DNA of 64,000 bases from JAHEDH01 sp963745865 (GCA_963745865.1 CAVUYZ010000005.1:1-64000); one strand, 5' to 3'. Shown: positions 51,468 to 62,801, counted from the first letter of the stretch. Translations and numbers: made by a program. The notes: generated by a model from the letters alone, not told the origin.

Positions 51468-52777
51468 GCTATCCCACGGTCCTGACCACGCGAATGACCG
51501 ACCACCCCTCCGACAGTCACACCATGGCGCGCTACGAGGCGACCGGTGGATACGTCCAGGCGAAGGCGGCGACCGCCAAGACTCGCGACGAGCTCGTCGA
51601 CCTGATCAAGGAGTCGGGGCTGCTCGGGCGCGGTGGCGCGGCGTTCTCGGCCGGGCTCAAGTGGAGTTTCCTGGCCCCGGCCCGACCCGCCTATCTGGTG
51701 GTGAACGGCGACGAGTCCGAGCCGGGCACCTTCAAGGATCGTCAGTTGCTCGAGCGCGACCCGCACCAGATGCTGGAGGGGATCATCGTCACCGCGATCG
51801 CCAACGAGGTGCACCACGCGTTCATCTACATCAGGGGCGAGTATCCCAAGCCGGCCCGGCGGGTCCAGCGCGCCGTCGATGAGGCCTATGCGAAGGGGTA
51901 TCTGGGCACCGGGATCTTCGGCTCCGACTACGACCTCGAGGTCACGGTGCACCTCGGTGCCGGCGCCTACATCTGTGGCGAGGAGACCGCTCTCATCAAC
52001 TCGCTCGAGGGGCAACGCGGTGAACCGCGTCTCAAGCCCCCGTACTTCCCGGCCGCCAAGGGCCTGTACATGATGCCGACCATCGTCAACAACGTCGAGA
52101 CGATGTCGAACATCCCCCACATCCTCGAAATGGGTGTCGAGGCCTACCGGGCGCTCGGACATGCCGAGGACACCGGAACGTTCATGACGTCGATCTCCGG
52201 CCACGTCAACAAGCCGGGCAACTACGAGTTGCCGCACGGCATCACGTGGCGCGAGCTGATCTATGACGTCGCAGGCGGCATCGCCAACGACCGCGAGCTG
52301 AAGATGTGGATTCCCGGCGGAGCCTCTGCGCCGTGGTTCAACCCTGAGGAGCACCTCGACCTACCCATCACCAAGGGTGACACCGGAAAAGCGGGCTCGA
52401 TGCTCGGCTCGGGCGCCGTCGTGGTCATGGACGACACCACCTGCGTCGTGAAGGCGGCAGAGCGGGTGGTCCGTTTCTTCAGTCACGAGTCCTGTGGTCA
52501 GTGCACGCCCTGTCGCGAGGGGACGACATGGCTCGAGATGATCCTCCGAAGGATCGAATCGGGTCAGGGCCGCGAGATCGACGCCGGCCTGCTTCTCGAC
52601 GTCTCCGACAACATCTCGGTCGGGCTGGCGTGGCCGCCGCGACAAACCACCATCTGCCCGCTCGGGCCATCGGCCGTGTCTCCGATCACCTCGATCATGT
52701 CCCATTTCCGGGACGAAGTCGACGCCCACATCCGTGAGGGTGCCTGTCCGCTCTCGAAGTCGGGGGTGCACGCATGA
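51464..52777 (+). CDS. nuoF: NADH-quinone oxidoreductase subunit F
   Basis: 437 residues. The NADH/FMN subunit: GLLGRGGAAFSAGLKW is the nucleotide site, NGDESEPGTFKDR the FMN site, GAGAYICGEETALINSLEG follows, and cluster N3 is bound by SCGQCTPCREGT with a later Cys in TTICPLG. It oxidises NADH and passes electrons to the Fe-S chain. Start at ATG 51464 (MSYPTVLTTRM) overlaps the repaired nuoE end; the stop overlaps nuoG. Confidence 0.95.
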   Translation: MSYPTVLTTRMTDHPSDSHTMARYEATGGYVQAKAATAKTRDELVDLIKESGLLGRGGAAFSAGLKWSFLAPARPAYLVVNGDESEPGTFKDRQLLERDPHQMLEGIIVTAIANEVHHAFIYIRGEYPKPARRVQRAVDEAYAKGYLGTGIFGSDYDLEVTVHLGAGAYICGEETALINSLEGQRGEPRLKPPYFPAAKGLYMMPTIVNNVETMSNIPHILEMGVEAYRALGHAEDTGTFMTSISGHVNKPGNYELPHGITWRELIYDVAGGIANDRELKMWIPGGASAPWFNPEEHLDLPITKGDTGKAGSMLGSGAVVVMDDTTCVVKAAERVVRFFSHESCGQCTPCREGTTWLEMILRRIESGQGREIDAGLLLDVSDNISVGLAWPPRQTTICPLGPSAVSPITSIMSHFRDEVDAHIREGACPLSKSGVHA

Positions 52778-55201
52778 CCGAGGGAGCAGAGCTCGTCACG
52801 ATCACCATCGACGGTGTCGAGCACCAGGTGTCGAAGGGTGAGATGCTGATCAAGGTCGCTCAGGACACGGGGACCTACATCCCACGTTTCTGCTGGCATC
52901 CGAGGATGAACCCGGTCGGGATGTGCCGGATGTGCCTCGTCCAGGTCGAGACCCCCCGCGGGCCGGCCCTCGTCACCGCCTGCACCAACCCGGTCGCCGA
53001 CGGGATGGTCGTCGACACCGCCAATGACACGGTCAAGAAGGCCCAGGAGGGCATCCTCGAGTTCCTCCTGATCAATCACCCGCTCGACTGCCCGGTCTGT
53101 GACCGAGGCGGCGAGTGCCCGCTCCAGGACCAGACGATGTCGTACGGGCCCGGCGAATCGCGGTTCGTGGAAGAGAAGCGGCATTACGAGAAGCCGATCC
53201 CCATCTCGGATCTGGTTCTCCTCGATCGGGAGCGCTGCATCCTCTGCGCCCGGTGCACCCGGTTCTCCGACGAGATCTCGGGGGACCCGCTGATCGAGTT
53301 CAAAGATCGCGGTAACAACACCCAGGTCAACACGTTCCCGGATCTGCCGTTCAGTTCCTACTTCTCGGGCAACACCGTCCAGATCTGCCCGGTCGGGGCA
53401 TTGACGGCGACCGCCTACCGGTTCCGGGCCCGGCCGTGGGACCTCACGACGGTCGAGTCGACCTGCGCGCACTGCACTGCCGGCGACCGGATCACGATCC
53501 AGTCGTCGCAGAACCAGGTTCTGCGCTTCCTCGGGATCGACAGTGAGGCGACCAATCACGGCTGGCTGTCCGACAAGTGCCGCTTCGGGTTCGAATACAT
53601 CAACTCGCCCGATCGGCTCGAGTCCCCGATGATCAAGGGCGCTGACGGAGACTTCCGTACCGCCTCGTGGGCTGAGGCACTCGATCTCGTCGCGTCCAAG
53701 CTCGGCTCGATCCGGACCGAGCACGGTGGCGATGCCATCGGCGCGATCGGCGGCGCCCGCACCACCAATGAGGACGCCTACGCGCTGTCGAAGTTCATGC
53801 GGGTCGCAATCGGGACCAACAACGTCGACGCCCAACTCGATGACGGCCTCGACCCCCAGTTCCTGGCGGCGACGGTCGACCGCGGCCTGATCTCCGACCT
53901 GGAACGGGCCAAGACCGTGCTCGTCTGGGGCCCGGATCTCAAGGAAGAGCACCCGACCCTGTACCTCCGGGTCAGGCGGGCTGCCCAGGAGCTCGGGGCC
54001 ACGCTGATCGTGGTCCATCCCCGGGCCACCGGGCTCGAAGACCGGGCGACGCACACCTTCACCTACCGCCCCGGCTCGGGCTCCGAGACGCTGACCGCCC
54101 TCGCCGCCGGCGACGGCGCCTATGCCGCCGCCAGGGAGGCGCTCGACGCCGGACCGGTGGTCGCTCTGATCGGTCGCGCCGGATACACCGAAGATCCGAA
54201 GCTGGCCGAAGCGATTGCCGCATTCGTGCGCACGCTCGACGACGCGACGATCCTGCCGCTGGCTCGCCGGTCGAACGTGTTCGGTGCGCTCGACATGGGC
54301 CTCGCTCCGACGCTGCTCCCGGGGAGAGTGAGTGTCTCGAGTGCGTCCACCTTCGCCGACGAATGGGGCGAGGTTCCGAGCGCTCCTGGTGCGGGCACCG
54401 GTCAGATGCTCGAGGCCGCGGCCGCAGGGTCGCTCAAGGCGTTGATCCTCTTCGGTGCCGATCCGGTGCGGGACGTGCCTGATGGCAACGCCGCCGCCGA
54501 GGGACTCGCCGGCGCCGAATTCGTCGGTCGCGTTCGACCAGTTCCTCACAGATTCGTCGTCTCTCGCCGACGTGGTGCTCCCGGTCGACGGGTTCGCCGA
54601 GAAGGACGGAACCATCACCAACCTCGAAGGGCGCGTCCAGAACGTCACTGCGATCACTCCCGGACCCGGCCAGTCCCGCCCCGACTGGTCGATCATCGAC
54701 GACATCGCGCGCCGGATGGGGGCGGATCTGGGTTTCGACTCCGCGGAGGGGATCAACATCGAGATCTCACGGGTGGCGCCCGCATACGCCGGGATCACCT
54801 GGGATCTCCTCGAGTGGGACGAGCCAGACGGCGTCGTGGCGCCATACGGCGAGGCGGGGCAGCCGCTGCAGTACGTGCCAGCCAACACGCCGGGTGTCAC
54901 CGAGAAGGGGGAGCTCGTCCTCCACAGCGCTCGAGTGATGTATGACGATGGTGTCCTCATGCGAAACGGGCTGTCGCTCCACCAGCTGGCACCGGGAGCC
55001 GCCCTCCATGTGAATCCGGCCGACGTCACCCGGCTCGGGCTGAATGGATCGGCTGTTCTCACCGCCAACGGCATCGATGTGACGCTTCCAGTCGTGCGAG
55101 ACGACTCGCTGGCGATCGGCGTGGTCTACGTGCCTTTCAATCAGCCCGGCACGCCCTCGCTCGGAGCGTCTCCGGTGGTGCAGGTGACCGCATCCGACTG
55201 A
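52774..55201 (+). CDS. nuoG: NADH-quinone oxidoreductase subunit G (frame-broken)
   Basis: ~808 residues. N-terminal ferredoxin domain with CWHPRMNPVGMCRMC and the distant Cys of TACTNP (N1b), HPLDCPVCDRGGECPLQD (N5 His-Cys), CILCARCTRF (N4), then a molybdopterin-oxidoreductase-like region (RTEHGGDAIGAIGGARTTNEDAYALSKF) without metal. The frame changes near 54514: one base less in GTCGGTC gives AEFVVAFDQFLTDSSSLADVVLP. The C-terminal domain ends with PFNQPGTPSLGASPVVQV. It is a scaffold of the electron-input module. Confidence 0.93.
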
Positions 55202-55277
55202 GTCAGCCCCGACTTGGAGCAGGCACCCGGGGGTTCCTAATCTCCCAGGGAGTGTTGACGTCCAGGACCCGCCTCTG

Positions 55278-56402
55278 ATGGATCTCGTTGATTTCGGTCT
55301 CATCGTGTTGCGTGTCCTCGCCACCTTCGTCCTGTTGATGGTGGTGACCGTGCTGAACGTGTGGATCGAGCGCAAGGTCCTCGCCGACATGCAGAACCGG
55401 GTCGGGCCCAATCGAGCCGGGCCGTTCGGGATCCTCCAGACCGTTGCCGACGGGCTCAAGCTCTTCTTCAAGGAGCAGATCTCACCGGCGAAGGCCCAGA
55501 TGGGCATGTTCATCCTCGCACCCGTTCTGGCCGTCGTCCCGGCTTTCCTGTTGTTCATGGTGGTCCCGTGGGGCGCCCCGATCACCGCCGAGATCGCCGG
55601 GGAGGTCCGATCGATCCCACTGCAGGGAACCGACCTCAACGTGGGCGTCCTGTTCGTGCTCGCCATGTCCTCGATGGCGGTCTATGCCGTCGTCCTCGCT
55701 GGTTGGTCGTCCGGATCGAAGTACCCGCTCCTCGGCGGGGTCAGGGCAACCGCCCAGGCGATCTCCTACGAAGCGGCGATGGGCTTGGCGATCGTGGCGG
55801 TGGTGCTCTACTCGGCGACTGCGGGGGACACCGGCGGTGGAACGCTGTCGCTCGCCGGCATCGTCGAACGTCAGGCAGGCTCGCTGGAATCGGTCCTGCC
55901 TCAGCTCGGGTTCATCACCCAGTTCATCCCCCGGTGGAATCTGATTCCGCAGTTCGTCGCGTTCGTGATCTTCGTCATCGCCGCCGTCGCCGAGACCAAC
56001 CGCGCCCCGTTCGATCTCGTCGAAGCCGAGCAGGAGCTCGTCGGCGGGTTCCACACCGAGTACTCCGGCATGCGGTTCGCCATGTTCTTCCTCGCCGAGT
56101 ACGTCAACATCTTCTCGATGTGTGCCCTGGCGGCGACGCTGTTCCTCGGCGGCTGGAACGGACCGACTCTCGAGTCGGTGCTGCCCGGTTTCCTCTCGGC
56201 GATACTGCCGACCGTCTGGCTGCTCCTCAAGACATATGCCATCTTCTTCATCTTCATCTGGCTGCGGGCGACGTTGCCCCGGCTTCGATACGACCAGCTC
56301 ATGACGCTCGGGTGGAAACGCCTGATCCCGGGAGCGCTCGGCTGGCTCATCCTGTCGGCCGTAGTGGTCGGCGTCCGTCGATTCGGCCTTCCGTGGACCT
56401 GA
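55278..56402 (+). CDS. nuoH: NADH-quinone oxidoreductase subunit H
   Basis: 374 residues, eight to nine helices. Conserved loops: ERKVLADMQNRVGPNRAGPFGILQTVADG, ETNRAPFDLVEAEQELVGGFHTEYSGMRFA and RATLPRLRYDQLM, which form the quinone entry and the link to the membrane arm. The stop is followed by nuoI within ten bases. A TAATCT word at ~55238, upstream of a 76-base gap after nuoG, could be an internal promoter. Confidence 0.95.
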   Translation: MDLVDFGLIVLRVLATFVLLMVVTVLNVWIERKVLADMQNRVGPNRAGPFGILQTVADGLKLFFKEQISPAKAQMGMFILAPVLAVVPAFLLFMVVPWGAPITAEIAGEVRSIPLQGTDLNVGVLFVLAMSSMAVYAVVLAGWSSGSKYPLLGGVRATAQAISYEAAMGLAIVAVVLYSATAGDTGGGTLSLAGIVERQAGSLESVLPQLGFITQFIPRWNLIPQFVAFVIFVIAAVAETNRAPFDLVEAEQELVGGFHTEYSGMRFAMFFLAEYVNIFSMCALAATLFLGGWNGPTLESVLPGFLSAILPTVWLLLKTYAIFFIFIWLRATLPRLRYDQLMTLGWKRLIPGALGWLILSAVVVGVRRFGLPWT

Positions 56403-56411
56403 GGTGATGTG

Positions 56412-57027
56412 ATGGGTGTTATCAGCGAACTGTTCAAGGGGCTCAGAGTCACGGGCTCGCAGATGTTCAAGCCGCGTATCACCGTCAAGTACCCGGCGGA
56501 GTTTCGACAGAAGCCGCAGCGATTCCACGGGCGCCATGTCCTGAATCGGTATCCGGACGGCATGGAGAAGTGCATCGGCTGCGAGCTGTGTGCGGGGGCA
56601 TGCCCGGCGCGATGCATCTACGTTCGCGGTGCCGACAATCCCGTCGACGAGCCGGTCAGCCCCGGGCGAGCGGTACGGCTTCGTGTACGAGATCAACATG
56701 CTCAGGTGCATCTTCTGTGCCCTCTGCGTCGAAGCGTGCCCCACAGAAGCGATCACGATGACCCAGCTCTTCGAGATGTCGACCACCAATCGCGAGGACG
56801 CCATCTACACCAAGGACACGTTGTTGATGCGCGAGGACGGATCCGTGCCCCACATGTTCCCCGACGATCGGCTGGCGGATCAGCACGAGCTGCTCACCGC
56901 AGACGGATGGGTTCGGGCCACTGCGCCATCGGGCAACGCCGCCTACGAGGGCGTGAAGATGTGGCAGGGGACACCGGGGCCGGGCGACTGGTCGCCGGAG
57001 CCCGATCAGGAAACGCGGGACAGCTGA
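56412..57027 (+). CDS. nuoI: NADH-quinone oxidoreductase subunit I (frame-broken)
   Basis: The TYKY-like subunit binding N6a and N6b: KCIGCELCAGACPARCIYV and LRCIFCALCVEACPTEAITM. Between them the frame breaks near 56667-56672; dropping one base of GGGC gives SPGERYGFVYEINML. ~204 residues with an amphipathic N-terminus that lies on the membrane. ATG at 56412 (or GTG at 56409) is the start. Its stop overlaps nuoJ. Confidence 0.93.
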
Positions 57028-57566
57028 TGGTCGAGCTGGTCATCTTCGCGCTCATGGGACTGTCCGTGCTGGCGGGTGCACTCACCGTGGTGCTCGCCCG
57101 CAATCCGGTCTATGCGGCGATGGGGCTGCTCGGCTCACTGTTCTCCCTCGGGGTCCTCTATGTCGTGAACCTGGGGCACCTGATCGCAGCCGTTCAGGTG
57201 ATCGTCTATGCCGGTGCGGTGATGACCCTGTTCCTGTTCGTGATCATGATGATGGGCGTCGACCGCGACGAGGACCTCGAGGAACATCTCCCACACCAAC
57301 GTCAGATCGTCCTCGGCCTCGTTGCAGTGCTGGGGGTCACGGTGATCGCCCTCATCGTCGGCGGCGAGTTCGCCTGGGTCCCGACCGGCGCTGCCGCAGG
57401 CGGAACGATCCCCAACGGGACCGTCGAGAACATCGCCGGGATCATGTTCACCGATTGGCTCCTCCCGTTCGAGGTGACTGCGTTCCTCCTCACGATCGCC
57501 GCGGCCGGCGCCATCGCACTCGCCTACTTCACTCCTGACTCGGCCTCCGAGGAGGCACTGTCGTGA
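57027..57566 (+). CDS. nuoJ: NADH-quinone oxidoreductase subunit J
   Basis: 179 residues, five helices, opening VELVIFALMGLSVLAGALTVVLARNPVYAAMGL; helix 3 region LIAAVQVIVYAGAVMTLFLFVIMM contains the conserved Tyr-Ala-Gly and the pi-bulge implicated in coupling. Overlaps nuoI by one base and nuoK by four. Confidence 0.94.
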   Translation: MVELVIFALMGLSVLAGALTVVLARNPVYAAMGLLGSLFSLGVLYVVNLGHLIAAVQVIVYAGAVMTLFLFVIMMMGVDRDEDLEEHLPHQRQIVLGLVAVLGVTVIALIVGGEFAWVPTGAAAGGTIPNGTVENIAGIMFTDWLLPFEVTAFLLTIAAAGAIALAYFTPDSASEEALS

Positions 57567-57868
57567 TCGTCACTGCAGGCTGGTACCTCACCCTCGCCGC
57601 CGTTCTCTTCTCGATCGGTCTGATCGGAATCCTCGTCCGACGAAACGCGCTGATCATGTTCATGTGCGTCGAGTTGATGCTCAACGCAGTCAATCTCACC
57701 TTCGTCGCCGCCGGTCGGGCGTTGGGAAACCTCGAGGGTCAGGTCGCGGTGTTCTTCGTGCTCGTCGTCGCCGCGGCCGAAGTGGTTGTCGGCCTCGCCA
57801 TCATCGTCGCCATCTTCCGCAGACGGACCTCGGCGTCGGTCGATGAGCTCGCGAGCCTGAGAGGATGA
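57563..57868 (+). CDS. nuoK: NADH-quinone oxidoreductase subunit K
   Basis: 101 residues, three helices. The conserved Glu residues appear in MFMCVELMLNAVNL and VVAAAEVVVGLAIIVAIFRR, both needed for proton transfer along the membrane arm. Overlaps nuoJ and nuoL by four bases each. GTG start. Confidence 0.95.
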   Translation: MIVTAGWYLTLAAVLFSIGLIGILVRRNALIMFMCVELMLNAVNLTFVAAGRALGNLEGQVAVFFVLVVAAAEVVVGLAIIVAIFRRRTSASVDELASLRG

Positions 57869-59765
57869 CGATGACCGACTTCATCGGACTCGTCATCCTG
57901 TTCCCGCTGCTCGGGGCCGTGCTGTTGCACTTCCTGGGCCGTCGAATCGGCGAGCCGGTCGCAGGGCTGATCGCCAGCGTCACGGTCGGTGCATCATTCG
58001 TGTTCGCCCTGGCTGCCGCGATTCCGTTCGTGACGGGCGAGGGCCACCACCAGACGGTGATGCTGTGGGAGTGGATGCCGGCGATCGGCGCCAATCTCGA
58101 GATCGGGTGGGATCCGCTCGCCGCCGTGATGACGCTGATCATCACCGGGGTCGGCTTCCTCATCCACGTGTTCTCGATCGGCTACATGCACGGTGATGAC
58201 CGCTTCTCGCGGTTCTTCACCTATCTGAACCTCTTCGTGGCATCGATGCTCACCCTCGTGCTCGGCGGCAACTTCGCCATGGTCTTCCTGGGCTGGGAGC
58301 TCGTCGGGCTCTGTGCTCCTATCTCCTGATCTCGTTCTGGTACACGAAGCCGTCGGCCGCTGCGGCAGGCAAGAAGGCGTTCATCGTCAACCGGATCGGC
58401 GACTTCGGGTTCATGATCGGTTTGATGCTGGTCTTCTCGAACTTCGGGACGCTCGCCTTCGACGGGATCTTCGAGCGGGCACCCGAGGTCTTGAGCCAGG
58501 GAACCGCCACCGCCATCGGGTTGTTGTTCCTCGTCGGGGCCGCCGGCAAATCCGCCCAGATCCCGCTCTACGTGTGGCTGCCGGATGCCATGGAGGGCCC
58601 GACGCCGGTGTCTGCGCTCATCCACGCGGCGACGATGGTGACCGCCGGCGTGTACCTCGTCGCCAGAACCGCACCGATCTTCGAGCTCGGCCCCGCGGCC
58701 GGGCTGACCGTTGCGACGATCGGTGCGCTCACCGCGCTGTGGGCGGCCACCATCGCCATCGCCCAGAGCGACATCAAGAAGGTGCTGGCGTATTCGACCG
58801 TCTCCCAGTTGGGGTACATGTTCATCGCAGTCGGTCTCGGCGGATACATCGCCGGCATCTTCCATCTGATGACCCATGCCTTCTTCAAAGCGTTGCTCTT
58901 CCTCGGGTCGGGCTCGGTGATCCACGGAATGCACGACGAGCAGGACATGCGCAAGATGGGTGGGCTGCTGCAGAAGATGCCCGTCACCGCCATCACGATG
59001 GGCGTCGCCACCGTGGCGATCGCCGGGATACCTCCGCTCGCCGGCTTCTGGTCCAAGGACGAGATCCTCGGTGTCGCCTTCGAATACGGCGGCTTTGGAA
59101 TCGTGCTCTGGATCATCGGCCTCGTCACCGCTCTGATCACCGCGTTCTACATGACGCGCCAGTGGCTGATGGTCTTCACCGGAGACCCCCGATGGGAGGA
59201 GGGCGTCGAACCCCACGAGTCTCCGCGATCGATGACCGTTCCGCTCATGGTGCTGGCCGTCCTCAGCGTGGGTGCCGGATTCCTGAACACCCCGTTCCGG
59301 TTGACGTTCGAGCACTTCCTCGAGCCGAGCTTCGAGTTGGTCACGGTATTGCATCCGCCCGAAGGCGCCGGGATGTTCCTGCTCCTCGCGGGCATCTCCG
59401 TGATCGCTGCTGTTGCCGGCATGGGTATTGCCGCCTTCGTCTATCTGAAACCGCAGGCGATCTGGGAACGGTTCCAGGAGGGCTTCGGAGGCGTCTGGGA
59501 CGCATGGCGTGACGCCTACCGTGTCGACGATCTCTACGGTGCGGCCTTCGTCGCGCCGGGTCGCAAGGCATCCGAGGTTGCAGCCTTCTCGTTCGACGCC
59601 GGCGTGATCGACGGCACCGTCAACGGGCTGGGGCGGTTGGTTCGATCGATCGGATCTCGCACCCGGGGGATCCAGACGGGTCTCGTCCGCAACTACGCCG
59701 CGACCTTCGTCGCAGGGCTGTTCGCCGTCGTCATCTGGCTCGTGATCTCAGGGGGCGGTGTCTGA
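57865..59765 (+). CDS. nuoL: NADH-quinone oxidoreductase subunit L (frame-broken)
   Basis: The distal antiporter-like pump subunit, ~633 residues. GWELVGLC is followed by a one-base deficit at 58316-58317 and then SYLLISFWYTKPSAA, the universally conserved SYLLI-x-FW. Further motifs are DAMEGPTPVSALIHAATMVTAG with the conserved Lys/His residues, SQLGYMF, HAFFKALLFLGSGSVIHGM and a C-terminal lateral helix region. Pumps protons. Overlaps nuoK; its stop overlaps nuoM. Confidence 0.93.
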
Positions 59766-61303
59766 TGCTGACATGGTTGATCATCGCGCCGGCGTTGGGA
59801 GCGATCATCGTGGCGTTGCTGCCCAAGCAGCGCAGGGAGCTGATCCTGCCGGTCGGCTTCGCGTTGACGTTCATCCCGCTCGCCATCAGCATCTACCTCT
59901 TCATGCACTTCGAGACGGGGGTCGCGGACTTCCAATTCGTCCAGAAAGCAGTCTGGTACGAGCAGTGGGGCATCTCCTGGAACGTCGGCGTCGACGGGAT
60001 CTCGCTCGGCCTGATCCTGTTGTCGACCATCCTGGTTCCGCTCGCACTCGCCGCCTCCACCTCCATCACCAGCCAGGTCAAGGAGTTCGTGGTCTTCACA
60101 CTGCTGCTCGAGGCCGGCCTGATCGGCTCCTTCCTGGCGCTCGATCTCTTCCTCTTCTTCGTGTTCTTCGAGGCGGTGCTGGTTCCGATGTACTTCATCA
60201 TCGGGATCTGGGGCTCCGAGCGCCGGATCTACGCCGCGGTCAAGTTCTTCCTGTACACCGCGTTCGGGTCGGCATTCCTGTTGGCGTCGATCATCGCACT
60301 GTCGGTCCTGCACAACACCCAGTTCGGGAGTCCGTCGTTCGCACTTCAGGACTTGATGGCACTCGATCTGTCCGTGGCGCAGGCGCGATGGCTGTTTGCC
60401 GGGTTCGGCATCGCGTTCGCCATCAAGGTTCCGATGTTCCCGCTCCACACCTGGCTGCCCGATGCCCACGTCCAGGCGCCCACCGCCGGATCGGTGCTGC
60501 TGGCGGGTGTCATGCTGAAACTCGGCACCTACGGTCTGCTCCGGTTCAACCTCAACCTGTTCCCACAGGCGACGGTCGACGCGGTTCCGGTGATCGCCAC
60601 GCTCGCCGTGATCGGCATCATCTACGGTGCCGTCGTCGCCATCGTGCAACCCGACCTCAAGAAGTTGGTCGCATACTCATCGGTCAGCCACCTCGGGTTC
60701 ATCGTGCTCGGGACAGTGGCGCTCACCTCCGCCGGTCTGCAGGGAGCGGTCATCCAGAACGTGAACCACGGACTCACGACGGGAGCCCTGTTCCTGCTCG
60801 TCGGGATGATCTATGAGCGGAGACACACGAAGAAGATCGCCGACTTCGGTGGGCTCGCCAAGGTCATGCCCATCTTCGCCGGGCTGTTCTTGTTCTCGGC
60901 GTTCGCCTCCATCGGCCTTCCCGGTCTCAACGGGTTCGTTGGTGAGTTCCTGGTTCTGATCGGAAGCTTCCCGACCCTCCCGTGGTTCACGGCGGTGGCG
61001 GCGTTCGGCGTGATTCTCGCCGCCATCTACCTGCTGTGGGCCTATGAGCGGGTCTTCACCGGTGATCCGGTCAAGCCCGAGAACCAGGCACTGCTCGATC
61101 TGTCCGGCCGCGAGATCGCGATCATGGCTCCGCTCGTGGTGCTGATCGTGCTGCTCGGCCTCTATCCCAAGATCCTCCTGGACCGGACGGCATCGTCGAC
61201 CGAGGCGTTGCTCGACCGCATCGAAGCAGCCACGACCTACGAGGTCCCCGAGCCGGGGCGGCTGGCCGACGTCTTTGCGGTCTCTCCGGAAGGTGAAGAA
61301 TGA
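59765..61303 (+). CDS. nuoM: NADH-quinone oxidoreductase subunit M
   Basis: 512 residues, 14 helices, antiporter-like. GVDGISLGLILLSTIL, FFVFFEAVLVPMYFIIGIWG (conserved Glu), KVPMFPLHTWLPDAHVQAPTAGSVLLAGVMLKLGTYG (conserved Lys and His) and SSVSHLGFIVLG are the standard blocks. Full length, no break. Overlaps nuoL by one base and nuoN by four. Confidence 0.96.
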   Translation: MLTWLIIAPALGAIIVALLPKQRRELILPVGFALTFIPLAISIYLFMHFETGVADFQFVQKAVWYEQWGISWNVGVDGISLGLILLSTILVPLALAASTSITSQVKEFVVFTLLLEAGLIGSFLALDLFLFFVFFEAVLVPMYFIIGIWGSERRIYAAVKFFLYTAFGSAFLLASIIALSVLHNTQFGSPSFALQDLMALDLSVAQARWLFAGFGIAFAIKVPMFPLHTWLPDAHVQAPTAGSVLLAGVMLKLGTYGLLRFNLNLFPQATVDAVPVIATLAVIGIIYGAVVAIVQPDLKKLVAYSSVSHLGFIVLGTVALTSAGLQGAVIQNVNHGLTTGALFLLVGMIYERRHTKKIADFGGLAKVMPIFAGLFLFSAFASIGLPGLNGFVGEFLVLIGSFPTLPWFTAVAAFGVILAAIYLLWAYERVFTGDPVKPENQALLDLSGREIAIMAPLVVLIVLLGLYPKILLDRTASSTEALLDRIEAATTYEVPEPGRLADVFAVSPEGEE

Positions 61304-62799
61304 TTCTCGCCCAGACAGCCCTGACCTTCCCGTCCGTCTCGTGGTTCGCGATCGCTCCGGAGATCGTTCTCGGGGTCGGCGCAGCGCTCCTCCTGCTGAT
61401 CGACGTTCAGTACAAGCCGAAGACCCGGGTGCTCGGCTGGTGGGCCGGAGCCGTGGTCGTGGTCGGCCTCGGCTTCACCATCGGCCAGTGGTTCCGGGTA
61501 CACGACATCGCGGCACTCACCTCGGTCGGCCCGGATGCGATCGCCCAGGCCTTCCCATTCGCCCGGATGATCGTCCTGGACGGCACCGCGGTGCTCGGCC
61601 GATTGGCCGTGCTGGTCGTCACGAGCCTCGGCATCGCCTCGGGCTGGCGCCTCTTCGAGCGACTCGGCGCCCGGGCGGCTGAGGCACTCGCGCTCGTTCT
61701 CCTCTCGGCGGCAGGCTTCATGTTCATGGCCTCGTCGCTACATCTGATCATGATCTTCCTCGGGCTCGAGGTCGGATCGATCGCTCTCTACGTCCTCGCC
61801 GGGATCACCAGGGAGCGGGACGAGTCGGACGAGGCGGCCATCAAGTACTTCCTCCTCGGGTCGGTGGCATCTGCGATCTTCATCTACGGGGTGGCGCTGA
61901 CCTACGCCGCAGTTGGACGGCTGAACCTCGTCGAGATCCGCTCGGTCCTCGGCAGCACTGTCTTCACCAGACCGGCGATTCTCCTCATCGGACTGGCGCT
62001 CCTCATCGTCGGGATGGCGTTCAAGATCTCCGCCGCCCCCTTCCACTCGTGGGCGCCAGACGTCTACCAGGGCGCTCCCGCCGGGATCGTCGGATACATG
62101 GCCTCGGCAGCGAAGATCGGCGGGTTCGCAGCCCTCATGCGCATCCTGCTCACGGCGTTCCCTGCTCAGATCGACACGTGGGGCCCGATGGTGGCCGGGA
62201 TCGCGGCGTTCTCGATGCTGCTCGGGGTGTTGGTCGCAGTGGTGCAGGACGACGTCCGGCGGGTTCTCGCCTACTCCGGCGTGGCACATGCCGGATTCAT
62301 CCTCACCGGGCTCGTGGCGGGTGCGGCAGGATCCGATGCGGTCTGGTTCTACATCGGCGTCTACACCATCCAGCTCACCGGAGCGTTCGGGGTGGTCGCG
62401 GCAGTCTCGGGTGCGGCGACGGGCTCGTCGATCGCGGCGTTCCGAGGGCTCGCCAAACGCATGCCGTTCCTCGCCTCGGTGTTCTCGGTGCTGCTCCTCG
62501 GGATGGCCGGGCTGCCGCTCACCTCGGGATTCGTCGCAAAGTTCGGGGTGTTCACCGAAGCGTGGCGCGCCGGGTACGAGTGGCTGGTGATCGTGGCCGT
62601 GCTCTCATCGGTGGTGGCGTTCTTCTTCTATCTGCGGATCATCGTTGCGATGTACATGGAGGAGCCCGAGGGCGAGGCGATTCCGATTCCGGCGCTCGTG
62701 ACGAAGGTCTCGCTCGGCCTGGCGGGTTTGTTCACCATCGTGATCGGGATCCTCCCCGCGCCGCTGCTGTTCCTCGCCGGAGAGACGTCTCCGCTCTGA
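61300..62799 (+). CDS. nuoN: NADH-quinone oxidoreductase subunit N
   Basis: 499 residues, 14 helices, antiporter-like. EVGSIALYVLAG-type segment (LGLEVGSIALYVLAG), YFLLGSVASAIFIYGVAL, FKISAAPFHSWAPDVYQGAPAGIVGYMASAAKIGGFAALMR and RRVLAYSGVAHAGFIL show the conserved Glu and Lys residues of the proton path. Completes the 14-gene operon nuoA-N in canonical order. Full length, no break. Confidence 0.96.
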   Translation: MILAQTALTFPSVSWFAIAPEIVLGVGAALLLLIDVQYKPKTRVLGWWAGAVVVVGLGFTIGQWFRVHDIAALTSVGPDAIAQAFPFARMIVLDGTAVLGRLAVLVVTSLGIASGWRLFERLGARAAEALALVLLSAAGFMFMASSLHLIMIFLGLEVGSIALYVLAGITRERDESDEAAIKYFLLGSVASAIFIYGVALTYAAVGRLNLVEIRSVLGSTVFTRPAILLIGLALLIVGMAFKISAAPFHSWAPDVYQGAPAGIVGYMASAAKIGGFAALMRILLTAFPAQIDTWGPMVAGIAAFSMLLGVLVAVVQDDVRRVLAYSGVAHAGFILTGLVAGAAGSDAVWFYIGVYTIQLTGAFGVVAAVSGAATGSSIAAFRGLAKRMPFLASVFSVLLLGMAGLPLTSGFVAKFGVFTEAWRAGYEWLVIVAVLSSVVAFFFYLRIIVAMYMEEPEGEAIPIPALVTKVSLGLAGLFTIVIGILPAPLLFLAGETSPL

Positions 62800-62801
62800 C
62801 C

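Noticed and set aside
52564..55074. An 836-codon open frame on the minus strand opposite nuoF/nuoG
   Set aside because: Its composition (long Arg/Gly/Asp runs) and exact opposition to the conserved nuo codons mark it as a by-product of high-GC codon use; nuoF and nuoG have firm homology.
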